This document shows, piece after piece, positions 8,228 through 16,473 of a stretch of DNA of 41,588 bases. Under the pieces are notes generated by a model that had not been told where the DNA came from, did not search any database, and saw nothing but the letters and a program-made list of their open reading frames with translations. Source of the stretch: Plectonema cf. radiosum LEGE 06105 (GTDB lineage Bacteria > Cyanobacteriota > Cyanobacteriia > Cyanobacteriales > Nostocaceae). Each line of letters starts with the position of its first letter. Within the stretch, counting starts at the first letter, position 1. Position numbers and translations under genes: made by a program. The DNA lies in assembly GCF_015207665.1 (NCBI RefSeq), contig NZ_JADEWL010000055.1, positions 1-41,588 of the forward strand, read 5' to 3'.

Positions 8228-10231
8228 ATGTTAGAACAAGGTACCATCAGTATCCATACTGAGAATATTTTCCCGATTATCAAGAAATCTCTTTATTCTG
8301 ACCATCAAATCTTTTTACGGGAACTGGTATCAAATGCTGTTGATGCTATCCAAAAGCTGCAAATGGTGGCTCGCTCTGGAGAATTTTCCGCAGAAATTGG
8401 TGAATCGGAAATTCAAATTGCTGTAGATAAAGATAAGAAAACTCTTTCTATTACCGATAATGGTATCGGTATGACGGCTGAAGAAATCAAGAAATATATC
8501 AACCAGGTTGCTTTCTCTAGTGCTGAAGAATTTGTTCAAAAGTACAAAGGAGCATCCGATCAACCAATTATCGGTCATTTTGGACTGGGTTTTTACTCTT
8601 CCTTCATGGTGGCTAATCATGTGGAAATTGATACTTTATCTTATAAGGATGGAGCAGAAGCAGTTCACTGGAGTTGTGATGGTTCCCCAAATTTTACTTT
8701 AGAAGAATCATCCCGCACCACTCGCGGTACTACGATTATTCTTCACCTCATGGAAGAGGAAGAAGAATTTGTTGAACCGGCACGGATTAAGAATCTTGTC
8801 AAGACTTATTGTGATTTTATGCCCGTACCCATCAAACTTGATGGTGAGGTATTAAATCGACAAAAAGCACCGTGGCGTGAATCTGCCAGTAATTTGACCA
8901 AAGAAGATTACATGGAGTTTTACCGCTACCTGTATCCTTTTGAGGAAGAACCGCTGTTGTGGGTGCATTTAAATACCGATTATCCCTTCATTGTTAACGG
9001 TATTCTTTATTTCCCCAAACTCAAGCCAGATGTTGACGTTAGCAAAGGACAAATCAAACTATTTTGCAATCAAGTATTTGTTAGCGACAACTGCGAAGAA
9101 ATCATCCCTCAGTTTTTATTGCCCATGCGGGGTGTAATCGATAGTACCGACATTCCGCTTAACGTATCCCGTAGTGCATTGCAAGGCGATCGCACTGTGA
9201 AAAGAATCGGCGATTACGTTGCCAAGAAAGTCGGCGACCGGCTCAAAGAACTGTACCGCGACGACCGCGAACAATATATTTATGCTTGGAAGGATTTAGC
9301 AACCTTCGTTAAATTTGGGGTGATGAACGATGAAAAGTTCAAAAAGCAAGTTGAAGATATTGTTGTTTTCCGCACTACTCATAACGGAGAAAATACGGAA
9401 TCGGAAACAGCAGCGCCAACCCCCGCAGTTGAAGTACAATCCCAAGAAGGTGACGTTTGGCAAGATGTTACCCCCACAGGTGAAGCACAAGATTCCACAT
9501 CCGCTCAAAAATTGCCCTACATAACTCTCAAAGAGTATTTAGAACGCAACAAACAAAGCCACGAAAACCGCGTTTTTTACTGTACCGATGAAGCATCACA
9601 AGCCGCTTACGTAGAATTACACAAAAGTCAAGGCTTAGAAGTTCTATTTTTAGACTCCTTCATCGACACCCACTTTATCAACTTCCTAGAGCGGGAATAC
9701 AACGAAGTCAAATTTACGCGGGTAGACTCCGATTTAGATAATACCCTATTGGACAAAGATAAATCCGAGGAAATAGTAGACCCCACAACCAACAAAACCA
9801 AAGGGGAAACAATCAAAGAAATCTTCGAGAAAGCCCTCAACAAACCCAAACTCAACATCCGTACCGAAGCCTTAAAATCCGATAATCCCCAAGGAACACC
9901 ACCAGCAATGGTACTGTTACCAGAAATTCTACGTCGTTTACGAGAAATGAACGCCATGATGCAGCAGCAAACAGTAGAATTTCCTGAAGAACACGTATTA
10001 TTAGTTAATACCGCTCACCCACTGATACAAAACCTGGCAAATCTTAGCCAAGGTAGTATTATTCAAGATGGTGGACAATCACCCACAGGCGAATTAGTAA
10101 ATTCAATTTGTCAACACGTTTACGACTTAGCCTTAATGTCCCAAAAAGGCTTTGATGCAGAAGGAATGAAATCCTTCGTACAACGTTCTAATCAAGTACT
10201 TACTAAATTGACAGAACAAGCGGCGAAGTAG
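8228..10231 (+). CDS. htpG: HtpG, bacterial Hsp90 chaperone
   Basis: Cytoplasmic dimeric ATP-dependent chaperone of the Hsp90 family. The 667 residues show the GHKL ATPase N-domain: ELVSNAVDAIQK (about 32-43, N-box), DNGIGM (about 78-83, magnesium and adenine contact) and GHFGLGFYS (about 118-126, ATP lid). The middle domain contains LNVSRSALQ with the ATP-contacting arginine. The C-terminal dimerisation region follows an acidic, Glu/Thr/Pro-rich insert at about 390-430 that is more variable in cyanobacterial HtpG. Length is normal for cyanobacteria. The start ATG gives MLEQGTISIHTENIFPIIKKSL, the conserved family start. clpB lies about 4 kb upstream on the same strand, with glycosyltransferase genes between, so there is no operon link. 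Confidence 0.96.
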   Translation: MLEQGTISIHTENIFPIIKKSLYSDHQIFLRELVSNAVDAIQKLQMVARSGEFSAEIGESEIQIAVDKDKKTLSITDNGIGMTAEEIKKYINQVAFSSAEEFVQKYKGASDQPIIGHFGLGFYSSFMVANHVEIDTLSYKDGAEAVHWSCDGSPNFTLEESSRTTRGTTIILHLMEEEEEFVEPARIKNLVKTYCDFMPVPIKLDGEVLNRQKAPWRESASNLTKEDYMEFYRYLYPFEEEPLLWVHLNTDYPFIVNGILYFPKLKPDVDVSKGQIKLFCNQVFVSDNCEEIIPQFLLPMRGVIDSTDIPLNVSRSALQGDRTVKRIGDYVAKKVGDRLKELYRDDREQYIYAWKDLATFVKFGVMNDEKFKKQVEDIVVFRTTHNGENTESETAAPTPAVEVQSQEGDVWQDVTPTGEAQDSTSAQKLPYITLKEYLERNKQSHENRVFYCTDEASQAAYVELHKSQGLEVLFLDSFIDTHFINFLEREYNEVKFTRVDSDLDNTLLDKDKSEEIVDPTTNKTKGETIKEIFEKALNKPKLNIRTEALKSDNPQGTPPAMVLLPEILRRLREMNAMMQQQTVEFPEEHVLLVNTAHPLIQNLANLSQGSIIQDGGQSPTGELVNSICQHVYDLALMSQKGFDAEGMKSFVQRSNQVLTKLTEQAAK

Positions 10232-10238
10232 TTAGGAG

Positions 10239-10463
10239 TTAAGAGTGTATCGAGAATAATCGCGAATTTTGAGCATCTAAAGCCTCTAACATGATATTGG
10301 CGGCATTTACTGCATCATAGGGAGACCAAATATCGTATGATGCACCGGGTTTTATCAGATTATTTTCTTCGTTTGCTAGCTCGGCAGCTAAAAGTTGAAT
10401 AACCTCAAGTTTATCTACGCGATTGAGTCTGCGTAACTGTTCTACTAACTCAGTAGATACCAT
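10239..10463 (-). CDS. Small hypothetical protein, possible antitoxin-like
   Basis: A 74-residue protein that I do not assign to a named family. It starts with an amphipathic, helix-forming segment (VSTELVEQLRRLNRVDKLEVIQLLAAELA), followed by KPGASYDIWSPYDAVNAANIMLEAL. Small proteins with this layout are common in cyanobacterial genomes, often near toxin-antitoxin genes, so an antitoxin-like role is possible but unproved. It ends 7 nt from the convergent htpG stop and lies 71 nt downstream of the 3' fragment of the broken parE on the same strand. It could have been the third cistron of the parD-parE transcript before the insertion. No partner toxin of its own is visible. Confidence 0.6.
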   Translation of the reverse strand: MVSTELVEQLRRLNRVDKLEVIQLLAAELANEENNLIKPGASYDIWSPYDAVNAANIMLEALDAQNSRLFSIHS

Positions 10464-10534
10464 TTTTAACCGTTATGTTTACTGATTTGATATCAATATT
10501 ACAAGATAGTTAGTTAGACTTACATCCAACTAAA

Positions 10535-10637
10535 TTAAGAATCTGCAAACAATGACTTCAAATCTCGCTTTCCATTAACAATACGGACAATTGTGATTTC
10601 CTCATCAATTACTTTATATAAAATTATGTGACCATCG
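10535..10637 (-). pseudogene. parE: 3' fragment of parE toxin, cut off by IS element
   Basis: Read on the minus strand this gives DGHIILYKVIDEEITIVRIV followed by NGKRDLKSLF and a stop, the C-terminal half of a RelE/ParE-type toxin (beta-strands and the RDLxxLF tail). It has no start codon of its own. Joined directly to the 5' fragment at 12634-12830 it makes 197+103=300 nt, which is 99 codons plus stop in one frame, with LRGLPI running into NDGHIILY as in intact family members. Confidence 0.9.
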
Positions 10638-10800
10638 TTGACATCTCCCAGCTTTGAAAAAACTGGGATTCTAAGCAGTTGTCACTCCGTGGTCTAAAGA
10701 CACACTGCGTGACGTTATTTGCTTACGATAAGACCTTTTTAGATTAATAAAAATATCGTACCGTTTGGGGTGTGTCAAAGCACCCCGTTTAATTATTTCA
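10618..10800 (-). ncRNA. Predicted omega/reRNA (TnpB guide RNA) at the right end
   Basis: In IS200/IS605 elements the TnpB guide RNA overlaps the 3' end of tnpB and the right end, and its guide is the flanking host DNA. Here the tnpB stop is 33 nt from the element's right end. The guide would be the roughly 16-20 nt read on the minus strand from 10637 downward, starting CGATGGTCAC, within parE. The 5' limit given is arbitrary. This is family-based inference with no direct sequence signature beyond the right-end hairpin. Confidence 0.35.
10646..10668 (-). repeat. Right-end subterminal hairpin of the IS element
   Basis: TCCCAG (10646-10651) and CTGGGA (10663-10668) form a 6-bp perfect stem with an 11-nt A-rich loop, 8 nt inside the inferred right end. 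This is the expected place for the hairpin recognised by a Y1 transposase. It could also act as the tnpB terminator. Confidence 0.65.
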
Positions 10801-12083
10801 AAAGCTAGTTTTGCGATGCCGGAGTTACTAAAAATCCGATCGGCAACCTTTCGTAAAATGTTAGATGCTGCATTTAAATCTGCATGAATTAACAAACCGT
10901 CTTTTGTGCAGTACACATCTCTATTAATTCTTTTACCTGATGGCTTCCATTCTGTGGGTTTTGCACCGTATTGATGTAGTTCATCACTATCGATAAAAGA
11001 AGCTTTAGAAGTATACTCTTCAGTGGTTACGTGGAATCTAACACCATATTCTTCACACAATTGTCTTAACCTATCGATAAGTCTTTTGGTTGGCATTGAA
11101 ACAACTTCATAATTATTGTTTCTGCCAATATTAATGTTGTTTTTGTTTCCCTGATTCCAACCAATTACTAAGTTTCCGATACCGTCTTTTAAGCATTTAT
11201 TGATGATAAACCTAGCGGCTTTATTTACTGCATCTCTGACTTGTAAATTGCGCTTTGCTGTGATTCTATCAAGGTAATCATCCCAGTATCTACCAGGTTT
11301 GTTTTTCTTGTGTTGCTGTACTTGATTTCGGTATTTATGGAGTGCAGTTTTTAGCTGTGGAGATTCAACAATAAAGCTTTTACCAAGGGTAGTAACTGCT
11401 GATAACCAAAACTTTACACCGTGATCAATGCTAATTGCATGATTGTAGTTAAGACTCTTATCATTTATAATTGGCTGCTTACCATCGTCTATCACCCAAT
11501 CAACCCAAAACTCTCCACGACTAGGACGAATAATTACCTCTTTAATCCAATCAAAGCTAATAAATTCGGGTAAAATAAGCTTAATTGATCTGATTAATTC
11601 AGGCTTGGTTGCTTTACTGATTGATGGATAAATATAACCATCACGGTAAGTCAAGCCTTGTTTGGGAAATGTGAGTGCGAATAATCCACCAGACTTTCTA
11701 TACTTGGGAATTGATGGTCTACTGCCATCCCCTAAGTAATACTTATCTACTAATTTGTTGTAACTAGTTATTGATTCTCCTACTAGCTTTAATGTTTGTT
11801 GTGCAGCTTGCGCGGCTAATGAAAAGTAGTGAATACAAGTTTTAAGCTGTTTATCTAATTGATAATAATTAGTTTCTAGTTTGTAAGTTTTCCAACCACT
11901 TCTAAGTTCATCTCCACACCAGTAAGTTGTATAAGCCTTTCTTTCAAGTAGCATTGCATAATGATTCTGGCGTGCCAGATAAATTGCAGAGTTATACAGG
12001 CTATTTGAATGCTCACACTGATCTACCCAGAAGGCTTTTTCTTCATCCGTAAATTTTGCTTTTATGGGAATTGTTTTGTACAC
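10671..12083 (-). CDS. tnpB: TnpB-family RNA-guided nuclease homologue, atypical active site
   Basis: TnpB homologue of 470 residues, the accessory RNA-guided nuclease of IS200/IS605 elements and ancestor type of Cas12. The N-terminal wedge/REC-like half runs to about residue 205. The RuvC fold follows with motif I SIDHG (Asp220) and motif III HADLNAASNI (Asp402). Two features are unusual. The usual RuvC-II glutamate position reads NLVIGWNQG, with Gly308; the nearest candidate glutamates are Glu355/Glu356 in TTEEYTSK. The zinc-ribbon cysteine pairs normally after TSK are absent, replaced by ASFIDSDELHQYG and a basic SGKRINRD segment. The start is GTG with a strong AAGGAGGT Shine-Dalgarno at about 12088-12096. 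The frame is uninterrupted, so protein may be made. Nuclease competence is uncertain. Confidence 0.88.
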   Translation of the reverse strand: MYKTIPIKAKFTDEEKAFWVDQCEHSNSLYNSAIYLARQNHYAMLLERKAYTTYWCGDELRSGWKTYKLETNYYQLDKQLKTCIHYFSLAAQAAQQTLKLVGESITSYNKLVDKYYLGDGSRPSIPKYRKSGGLFALTFPKQGLTYRDGYIYPSISKATKPELIRSIKLILPEFISFDWIKEVIIRPSRGEFWVDWVIDDGKQPIINDKSLNYNHAISIDHGVKFWLSAVTTLGKSFIVESPQLKTALHKYRNQVQQHKKNKPGRYWDDYLDRITAKRNLQVRDAVNKAARFIINKCLKDGIGNLVIGWNQGNKNNINIGRNNNYEVVSMPTKRLIDRLRQLCEEYGVRFHVTTEEYTSKASFIDSDELHQYGAKPTEWKPSGKRINRDVYCTKDGLLIHADLNAASNILRKVADRIFSNSGIAKLAFEIIKRGALTHPKRYDIFINLKRSYRKQITSRSVSLDHGVTTA

Positions 12084-12151
12084 TTGACTACCTCCTTGTT
12101 TATCAATATAGTTTATTCAATATAAAAAATCAACAAAAGAACTAATACAAA

Positions 12152-12553
12152 ATGGCTAAATTGTCAGCGTCAGATTATGAATACAGAAGGGCTGAAAATC
12201 TGTGTCATCAGTAAATTATCACTTTGTATTTGTCCCAAAAAGACGTAAAGCGGTATTAGTTGATCAAATTGCGATGCGGCTACAGGAAATTATTTTTGAG
12301 TTAGTAAAGGGCTGGAGATTAATCGCCCTCGAAGTGATGCCAGATCATGTACATATGTTTATCAACTCGCCGCCACATGAATCCCCTTCTCAAATTGCCA
12401 AATGGGTTAAGGGTAGAGCATCAAATATTTTAAGGAAAGAATATCCGCAGTTAAATACCTACTTTGTGGAGTCCTAGTTATTTTGTAGCTACTACAGGAC
12501 AAGTAAGTACTGACGTTATTCGTAAGTATATTGAGAACCAAACTAGTAAATAA
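12152..12553 (+). pseudogene. tnpA: Y1 (HUH) transposase TnpA with two frameshifts
   Basis: Remnant of the IS200/IS605 Y1 transposase that cuts and joins single-stranded ends. Three frames together rebuild the protein. ATG at 12152 gives MAKLSASDYEYRRAENLCHQ, then a stop. A shifted frame gives VNYHFVFVPKRRKAVLV through the HUH motif in MPDHVHMF to about 12470. A third frame gives WSPSYFVATTGQV to RKYIENQTSK and a stop at 12553. The first break fits loss of one T in CAG-TTA-AAT. The second is near ...CCTACTTTGTGGAGTCC. The HUH histidines and the catalytic-tyrosine helix (KYIENQ) therefore lie in different frames. Two or three residues also seem to be missing before KGWRLIALE. It is divergent from tnpB. 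Programmed frameshifting is conceivable but two shifts make it unlikely. Confidence 0.9.
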
Positions 12554-12592
12554 AAGAAACACGGAAAGTTAAAACTTTACCGTCCGTTTCAT

Positions 12593-12613
12593 CCCCTGGT
12601 TATAAACCAGGGG
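12593..12613 (-). repeat. Left-end subterminal hairpin of the IS element
   Basis: CCCCTGGTT and AACCAGGGG form a perfect 9-bp stem with a 3-nt ATA loop, 20 nt inside the inferred left end. The stem differs in sequence from the right-end hairpin. Confidence 0.7.
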
Positions 12614-12633
12614 TTCTCACGTCCCAAGATATT

Positions 12634-12830
12634 TTGATAGGTAATCCTCGTAAAAAGGGAGCGATATCTTCGTAACTACGTCCCATATTCGGAAAAGTTA
12701 CAATGTTTTTGCACTTTTTCTCAAACTCCTGTATAAAACGTTCCCCAGCATCAATATTAATATTTGTAAAATAATCTAAAATCTCAACCAAATCTCTGCT
12801 TGCAGTTTGAGAGATACTGGAACGACTCAT
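12634..12830 (-). pseudogene. parE: 5' fragment of parE toxin, interrupted by IS element
   Basis: N-terminal two thirds of a RelE/ParE-type toxin: MSRSSISQTASRDLVEILDYF, then GERFIQEFEKKC, FPNMGRSYEDI and LRGLPI. ParE-type toxins inhibit DNA gyrase; RelE relatives cleave mRNA. After LRGLPI the frame runs into the IS element as KISWDVRTPGL and stops at 12600, losing the final 34 residues. Its ATG overlaps the parD stop (ATGA), a typical antitoxin-toxin coupling. The truncated product should be inactive since the C-terminal strands and RDLxxLF tail are gone. Confidence 0.92.
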
Positions 12831-13090
12831 GTTTGAGCCTCGCGTTTTTGAAGCAATTTATCTTTAAGTTGGTTGATGACAACTTCGGTATCTAGAACAT
12901 CACCTCGTTCAATTTCTTCCAAACCAATTGCTATTTTCTGGCGAGTATCATTTAACCAAAGAATATGTTGTTCCTGTTCTTCTAACAATTGCAATGCAGC
13001 AGCAATTACTTCATCTGCGTTCGCATATTTCCCGCTTTCAATTTTAGATATAACAAATTGTTCGTGAGTAGGATCGAGCGATATATTCAT
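12827..13090 (-). CDS. parD: ParD-family antitoxin
   Basis: An 87-residue antitoxin of the ParD/CC2985 type. It should bind its operator as a ribbon-helix-helix dimer and neutralise ParE through a flexible C-terminal helix. The sequence starts MNISLDPTHEQFVISKIESG and continues KYANADEVIAAALQLLEEQE, the usual RHH core; a charged C-terminal half (about 55-87) would wrap the toxin. It is translationally coupled to parE by a 4-nt overlap. The toxin is interrupted by an IS element, so the antitoxin is now an orphan and should no longer be under selection as an antidote, unless it guards against a related ParE elsewhere in the genome. Confidence 0.9.
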   Translation of the reverse strand: MNISLDPTHEQFVISKIESGKYANADEVIAAALQLLEEQEQHILWLNDTRQKIAIGLEEIERGDVLDTEVVINQLKDKLLQKREAQT

Positions 13091-13159
13091 TTGCTCATCA
13101 TAAATTTTTACTATTCAGCGTCTTATTATAGCAATTTCCTAGATGTTATAGGATTTAAC

Positions 13160-13612
13160 TTAGACTAACCCAAATTCCTCAACTGCTGGATAAAAGTTCT
13201 TATTCTCATGGCTGGGACGACTGAGTTTTATTAAAGCAAAACGCTGTAATGGTGTCAGTTTTTTCCACTGTTCGACTGTCATATTAACGCCACATTCTAC
13301 CGCTTTTATTTGTGTAATATCGGGAATTTCTTTCTCGTTCATCCAAGGGGGATTGTCTTCTACAGGAAGTTCGCTAGCTGCGGTTCCTGTTTTATCAATA
13401 ATCAAGTTTTGTAAAAATTCTCGATAATTTTGGCATTCTCCACCGCTTACGCAGGGCATTTCAACTAAATTTTGACGTTCTTGTTCTGTAAATTGATGCC
13501 AGTGAGATAGTTTCAATTTGACTCCGCAGTTGTCAAGTTTGAAGCGTACTTGCATGGGTATGCAGCGTAAGTCATTGACAAAATCAGCCTCGAATTTAAA
13601 AAAATTGTTCAT
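13160..13612 (-). CDS. narM: NarM, nitrate reductase-associated protein
   Basis: A 150-residue member of the nitrate-reductase-associated protein family. NarM is required for active NarB in Synechococcus, probably in cofactor insertion or maturation. The sequence contains FFKFEADFVNDLRCIPMQVR, then CGVKLKLSHWHQF, a Cys-containing MPCVSGGEC region and PLQRFALIKLSRPSHENKNF near the end, all familiar in this family. Length is normal. It lies 540 nt downstream of narB on the same strand, with an oppositely oriented HTH gene between them, so it probably has its own promoter in the 49-nt gap upstream (13613-13661), shared divergently with that gene. No clear NtcA site was found in that gap. Confidence 0.88.
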   Translation of the reverse strand: MNNFFKFEADFVNDLRCIPMQVRFKLDNCGVKLKLSHWHQFTEQERQNLVEMPCVSGGECQNYREFLQNLIIDKTGTAASELPVEDNPPWMNEKEIPDITQIKAVECGVNMTVEQWKKLTPLQRFALIKLSRPSHENKNFYPAVEEFGLV

Positions 13613-13661
13613 TGGTTTTAATGATATAACTATATTGGAGTCGCAATAGTTTTTTTTTGCT

Positions 13662-14129
13662 ATGTATGTAGGTACTACCGAAGCAGCAGAACTTTTGAAA
13701 ATAACGCCTGTTAGAGTTCGCTATTTACTGGCACAAGGCAGAATCAAAGGGGCTTACAAAATTGGAAAAATTTGGGTTATACCCATCTTTGAAGGAAAAC
13801 CGATTATTAGTCGAGGTAGTCGCGGTCCAAAACCTAAATGGGTCAGACGAATTCCAGCTAAAACAACAATTAATGTTAATCGACATATAATTAAACAAAA
13901 TCGGCATCGAGAAAACCCAGAACCTGTAATTACCGTCAAACATCTCAATAGCAATATTTACGGTTATTCTGTAAAAATTAACGGACCTTGTGAAGTAGTT
14001 TATCGACCTGAAAAGCCGTTAAGTTGTGGTAGTGTACTTTGGGTTGAAACTTATTCGACCGTAGAAGTTAATTGTGAATATCAGAAACTAGAAATAGAAA
14101 GGAGTTGTTTTACCATCGACGCTGGTTAA
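13662..14129 (+). CDS. Helix-turn-helix (excisionase/MerR-like) DNA-binding protein, function unknown
   Basis: A 155-residue protein with an N-terminal winged-helix, excisionase-like HTH (about 1-50: GTTEAAELLKITPVRVRYLL then AQGRIKGAYKIGKIWVIP). A basic linker follows, rich in Arg, Lys and Pro (RGSRGPKPKWVRRIPAK). The C-terminal part (about 90-155) has a beta-rich look, with NIYGYSVKINGPCEVVYRP; I do not recognise that domain. It sits on the plus strand between narM and narB, 49 nt from narM and divergent from it, and its stop lies 23 nt from the convergent narB stop. Placement inside a nitrate-assimilation cluster raises the possibility of a regulator of narM or the operon, but nothing in the sequence proves this. 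It is not flanked by phage genes, so a recombination-directionality role is unlikely. Confidence 0.75.
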   Translation: MYVGTTEAAELLKITPVRVRYLLAQGRIKGAYKIGKIWVIPIFEGKPIISRGSRGPKPKWVRRIPAKTTINVNRHIIKQNRHRENPEPVITVKHLNSNIYGYSVKINGPCEVVYRPEKPLSCGSVLWVETYSTVEVNCEYQKLEIERSCFTIDAG

Positions 14130-14152
14130 TTACATTGCTCCCTACCCTTTGA

Positions 14153-16417
14153 TCATCTTTGATTTGAGGTTGACACGGACATCAACTCAGAGTGCTGTGA
14201 CGGTTCTGGTAAAGAATTAACTGGTACAAGCTGTACCGCACAAGCTTTCAATTCAGGTTCCAAAGAAATTGGACAAGCTGCGGGATGGGTAAGGACGTTT
14301 GCTTCAGCATCATTAGCCCATAAAGCACCCCAATGCATAGGAACGAACACTGTTTTAGGAGCGATGGCTTTAGTTACTTTGGCTGGAAATCGAGCTTTCC
14401 CTCGACGCGATCGCAATTCGATCCAATCTCCATCTATAATTTCTAACTTGGCTGCATCGCGGGGATGAATTTCGATGAAAGGATGAGGATGCATTTTGAC
14501 AATTTTCTCAATTCTGCCAGTGCGGGTTTGGGTGTGCCAATGACCGTATAATCTCCCAACGGTAAGAACAAAAGGATATTCTTCACAGGGTGGTTCTGCT
14601 AAACCGCGACTATGATAAGCTGCAAATTTTGCTCTACCATCTGGGGTATGAAAGCGTAAATCTGTATATAGACGTTTACCTTTGAGTGGTTCTTTTTTGA
14701 TTAAACCTTTTAATAACGATGAAAAGAAGCCAGAATCCTGGTCTTCTATTTCTATCTCTGCTTTTTGCGGGTCATACCATTGCATTGGACCATCTTCTGC
14801 CAACTTTTCATGACTAATTTCCCCCATATCGCAAGGGCGATCGCGAGTAAATTGCACAAATTCGCGATGAACTGCGGCTGCATCAGCAAAAGCAAATTGT
14901 TGATGAAAACCCAGACGACGACCGACTTCGGCGAAAATTTCCCAATCGGCTTTGGCAACACCAGGGGGTTCTCTAAATTTCGGACACAAAGTCACAACTC
15001 GTTCTGAGTTGGTCATGGTGCCGGTTTTTTCACTCCATTGGGCTGCGGGTAATAAAATGTGAGCGTAAGCAGAAGTTTCGGTGGGATAATAAGCGTCTTG
15101 ATAAATTGTGAAGGGGGATTTGAGTAAAGCGGCTTTAGTTCGGTGCAAATCTGGCATACTTACCGCTGGATTAGTAGCTGCAATCCACAATAAATCAACT
15201 TCACCAGTTTCTAATCCTGTAATCATACTCCAAGCATCGCGACCGGGAAAACGAGAAATTTGACCTGGATTCAATCCCCAAAGTTTTTCTACCTCGGCTC
15301 GATGTTGAGCATTTTTCACCGAACGATATCCGGGGAGAATGTGAGCTAAACCTCCGGCTTCTCTACCACCCATGGCATTGGGTTGTCCAGTCAAAGAAAA
15401 TGGTCCGGCACCAGGTTTACAAATATTTCCTGTCATCAAATGTAAATTAATCAAAGTACGCACTTTTGCAGTACCTTCTTGAGATTGATTTATCCCCATC
15501 GACCACAAAGATAAAACCTTTTTAGAATCAGCCCAGTAACGTGCTGCTTGTTCTAATTGGTCTATACCAATACCGCATTTTTGAGAAACTACTTCTGGTG
15601 GATAATGTTGGATGACTCCAGCATAATCGGGAAATCCTTGGGTACATTCATCGATAAATAAACTATCAAAAGCACCCCAACCCATTAATAAGTGAGCAAT
15701 ACCGTTGAGTAAGTCAATATCTGTCCCTGGGTTAATTGCCAAATGTAAATCTGCCACTTCCGCTGTTTTTGTACAACGGGGGTCTACAACTATCATTTTG
15801 ACATGACGATTTTTTTTATGATGTTTCCGCAAGCGATTAAAAACAATTGGGTGACATTCAGCGGTATTAGTACCAATCAAAAAAGCGCAATCAGTTAATT
15901 CTAAATCGGAATAACAACAAGGTGGTCCATCAGCACCAAAACTTTGCATATAACCTGCAACCGCAGAAGACATACACAAACGAGAATTAGCATCAAAATT
16001 ATTAGTTCCCAAACAACCTTTAATTAATTTTTGGGCAATATAATAATCCTCTGTTTGAAATTGACCCGAACCATACATACAAATGCCATTTGCACCGCGA
16101 CTTTCGCGAATTTTTTGAATGCGGGAGACGATTTTTTCAAAAGCTTCATCCCAACTTACTTCACGAAAACTTTCTGATAAAGAATCTCGCATCATCGGAT
16201 ATTTCAAACGATTTTTATCCAGAGACTCTGTAACAGTAGCTCCTTTAACACAAACCATACCTTGAGATGAAGGATGGCTTTTATCACCAACTACTTTCCA
16301 AATTGGATTACCTTGATTATCTCGATGAGTTGCACGACCAGATGCTGCGGGAGGAAAAACTTCTAAACCGCAACCAACACCACAATAAGGACAAAGAGTT
16401 TTAAAAGATTCGGACAT
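14153..16417 (-). CDS. narB: Ferredoxin-nitrate reductase NarB
   Basis: Assimilatory nitrate reductase: reduces nitrate to nitrite in the cytoplasm with electrons from ferredoxin, using a 4Fe-4S cluster and a Mo-bis-MGD cofactor. The 754 residues begin with the cluster motif CPYCGVGC and a later MVCVKG (Cys9, 12, 16 and 56). The presumed molybdenum-ligand cysteine is Cys148 in [13 protein letters not shown]. The C-terminal molybdopterin-dinucleotide-binding domain (about 610-730) includes HTQTRTGRI and [10 protein letters not shown]. Length is slightly above the roughly 730 residues common in cyanobacteria. It is the third gene of nirA-nrtP-narB. The 381-nt gap upstream holds repeats, so an internal transcript end or processing site is possible. 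Confidence 0.96.
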   Translation of the reverse strand: MSESFKTLCPYCGVGCGLEVFPPAASGRATHRDNQGNPIWKVVGDKSHPSSQGMVCVKGATVTESLDKNRLKYPMMRDSLSESFREVSWDEAFEKIVSRIQKIRESRGANGICMYGSGQFQTEDYYIAQKLIKGCLGTNNFDANSRLCMSSAVAGYMQSFGADGPPCCYSDLELTDCAFLIGTNTAECHPIVFNRLRKHHKKNRHVKMIVVDPRCTKTAEVADLHLAINPGTDIDLLNGIAHLLMGWGAFDSLFIDECTQGFPDYAGVIQHYPPEVVSQKCGIGIDQLEQAARYWADSKKVLSLWSMGINQSQEGTAKVRTLINLHLMTGNICKPGAGPFSLTGQPNAMGGREAGGLAHILPGYRSVKNAQHRAEVEKLWGLNPGQISRFPGRDAWSMITGLETGEVDLLWIAATNPAVSMPDLHRTKAALLKSPFTIYQDAYYPTETSAYAHILLPAAQWSEKTGTMTNSERVVTLCPKFREPPGVAKADWEIFAEVGRRLGFHQQFAFADAAAVHREFVQFTRDRPCDMGEISHEKLAEDGPMQWYDPQKAEIEIEDQDSGFFSSLLKGLIKKEPLKGKRLYTDLRFHTPDGRAKFAAYHSRGLAEPPCEEYPFVLTVGRLYGHWHTQTRTGRIEKIVKMHPHPFIEIHPRDAAKLEIIDGDWIELRSRRGKARFPAKVTKAIAPKTVFVPMHWGALWANDAEANVLTHPAACPISLEPELKACAVQLVPVNSLPEPSQHSELMSVSTSNQR

Positions 16418-16431
16418 AATTTAATTAAGTA

Positions 16432-16473
16432 GGTAATTGGTAATTGGTAATTGGTAATTGGTAATTGGTAATG
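16432..16473. repeat. STRR heptamer array GGTAATT
   Basis: Six head-to-tail heptamers: five GGTAATT and one GGTAATG. The array begins 15 nt upstream of the narB start codon, inside what should be the 5' leader or intercistronic part of the nitrate operon mRNA. Confidence 0.9.

Larger units (their letters stand above)
10638..12633 (-). mobile_element. IS200/IS605-family element inserted in parE
   Basis: A 1,996-bp element with divergent tnpA and tnpB, as in IS605-type elements. The ends are set by reading-frame reconstruction of parE. On the minus strand the left flank ends ...CCTATCAA and the right end of the element finishes ...GATGTCAA. Deleting the element leaves one uninterrupted 99-codon parE with no target duplication, as expected for single-strand transposition. 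Because TCAA occurs at both junctions the exact boundary is uncertain by up to 4 nt. Subterminal hairpins lie at 12593-12613 (left end) and 10646-10668 (right end). tnpA is frameshifted, so movement would need a helper TnpA. Confidence 0.9.

Noticed and set aside
12202-12477. A complete 91-residue transposase starting at GTG 12202
   Set aside because: It lacks the conserved N-terminal MAKLSASDYEYRR and the catalytic-tyrosine C-terminus, both of which are present in neighbouring frames.
10638-12645. IS608-type TTAC target for the insertion (GGATTAC lies close to the left end)
   Set aside because: Cutting after TTAC breaks the parE frame (stop soon after), whereas the TCAA boundary gives an exact 99-codon gene.
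12600-12830. A complete 76-residue ParE-like gene
   Set aside because: The last 11 residues are element sequence, and the true C-terminus is at 10535-10637.
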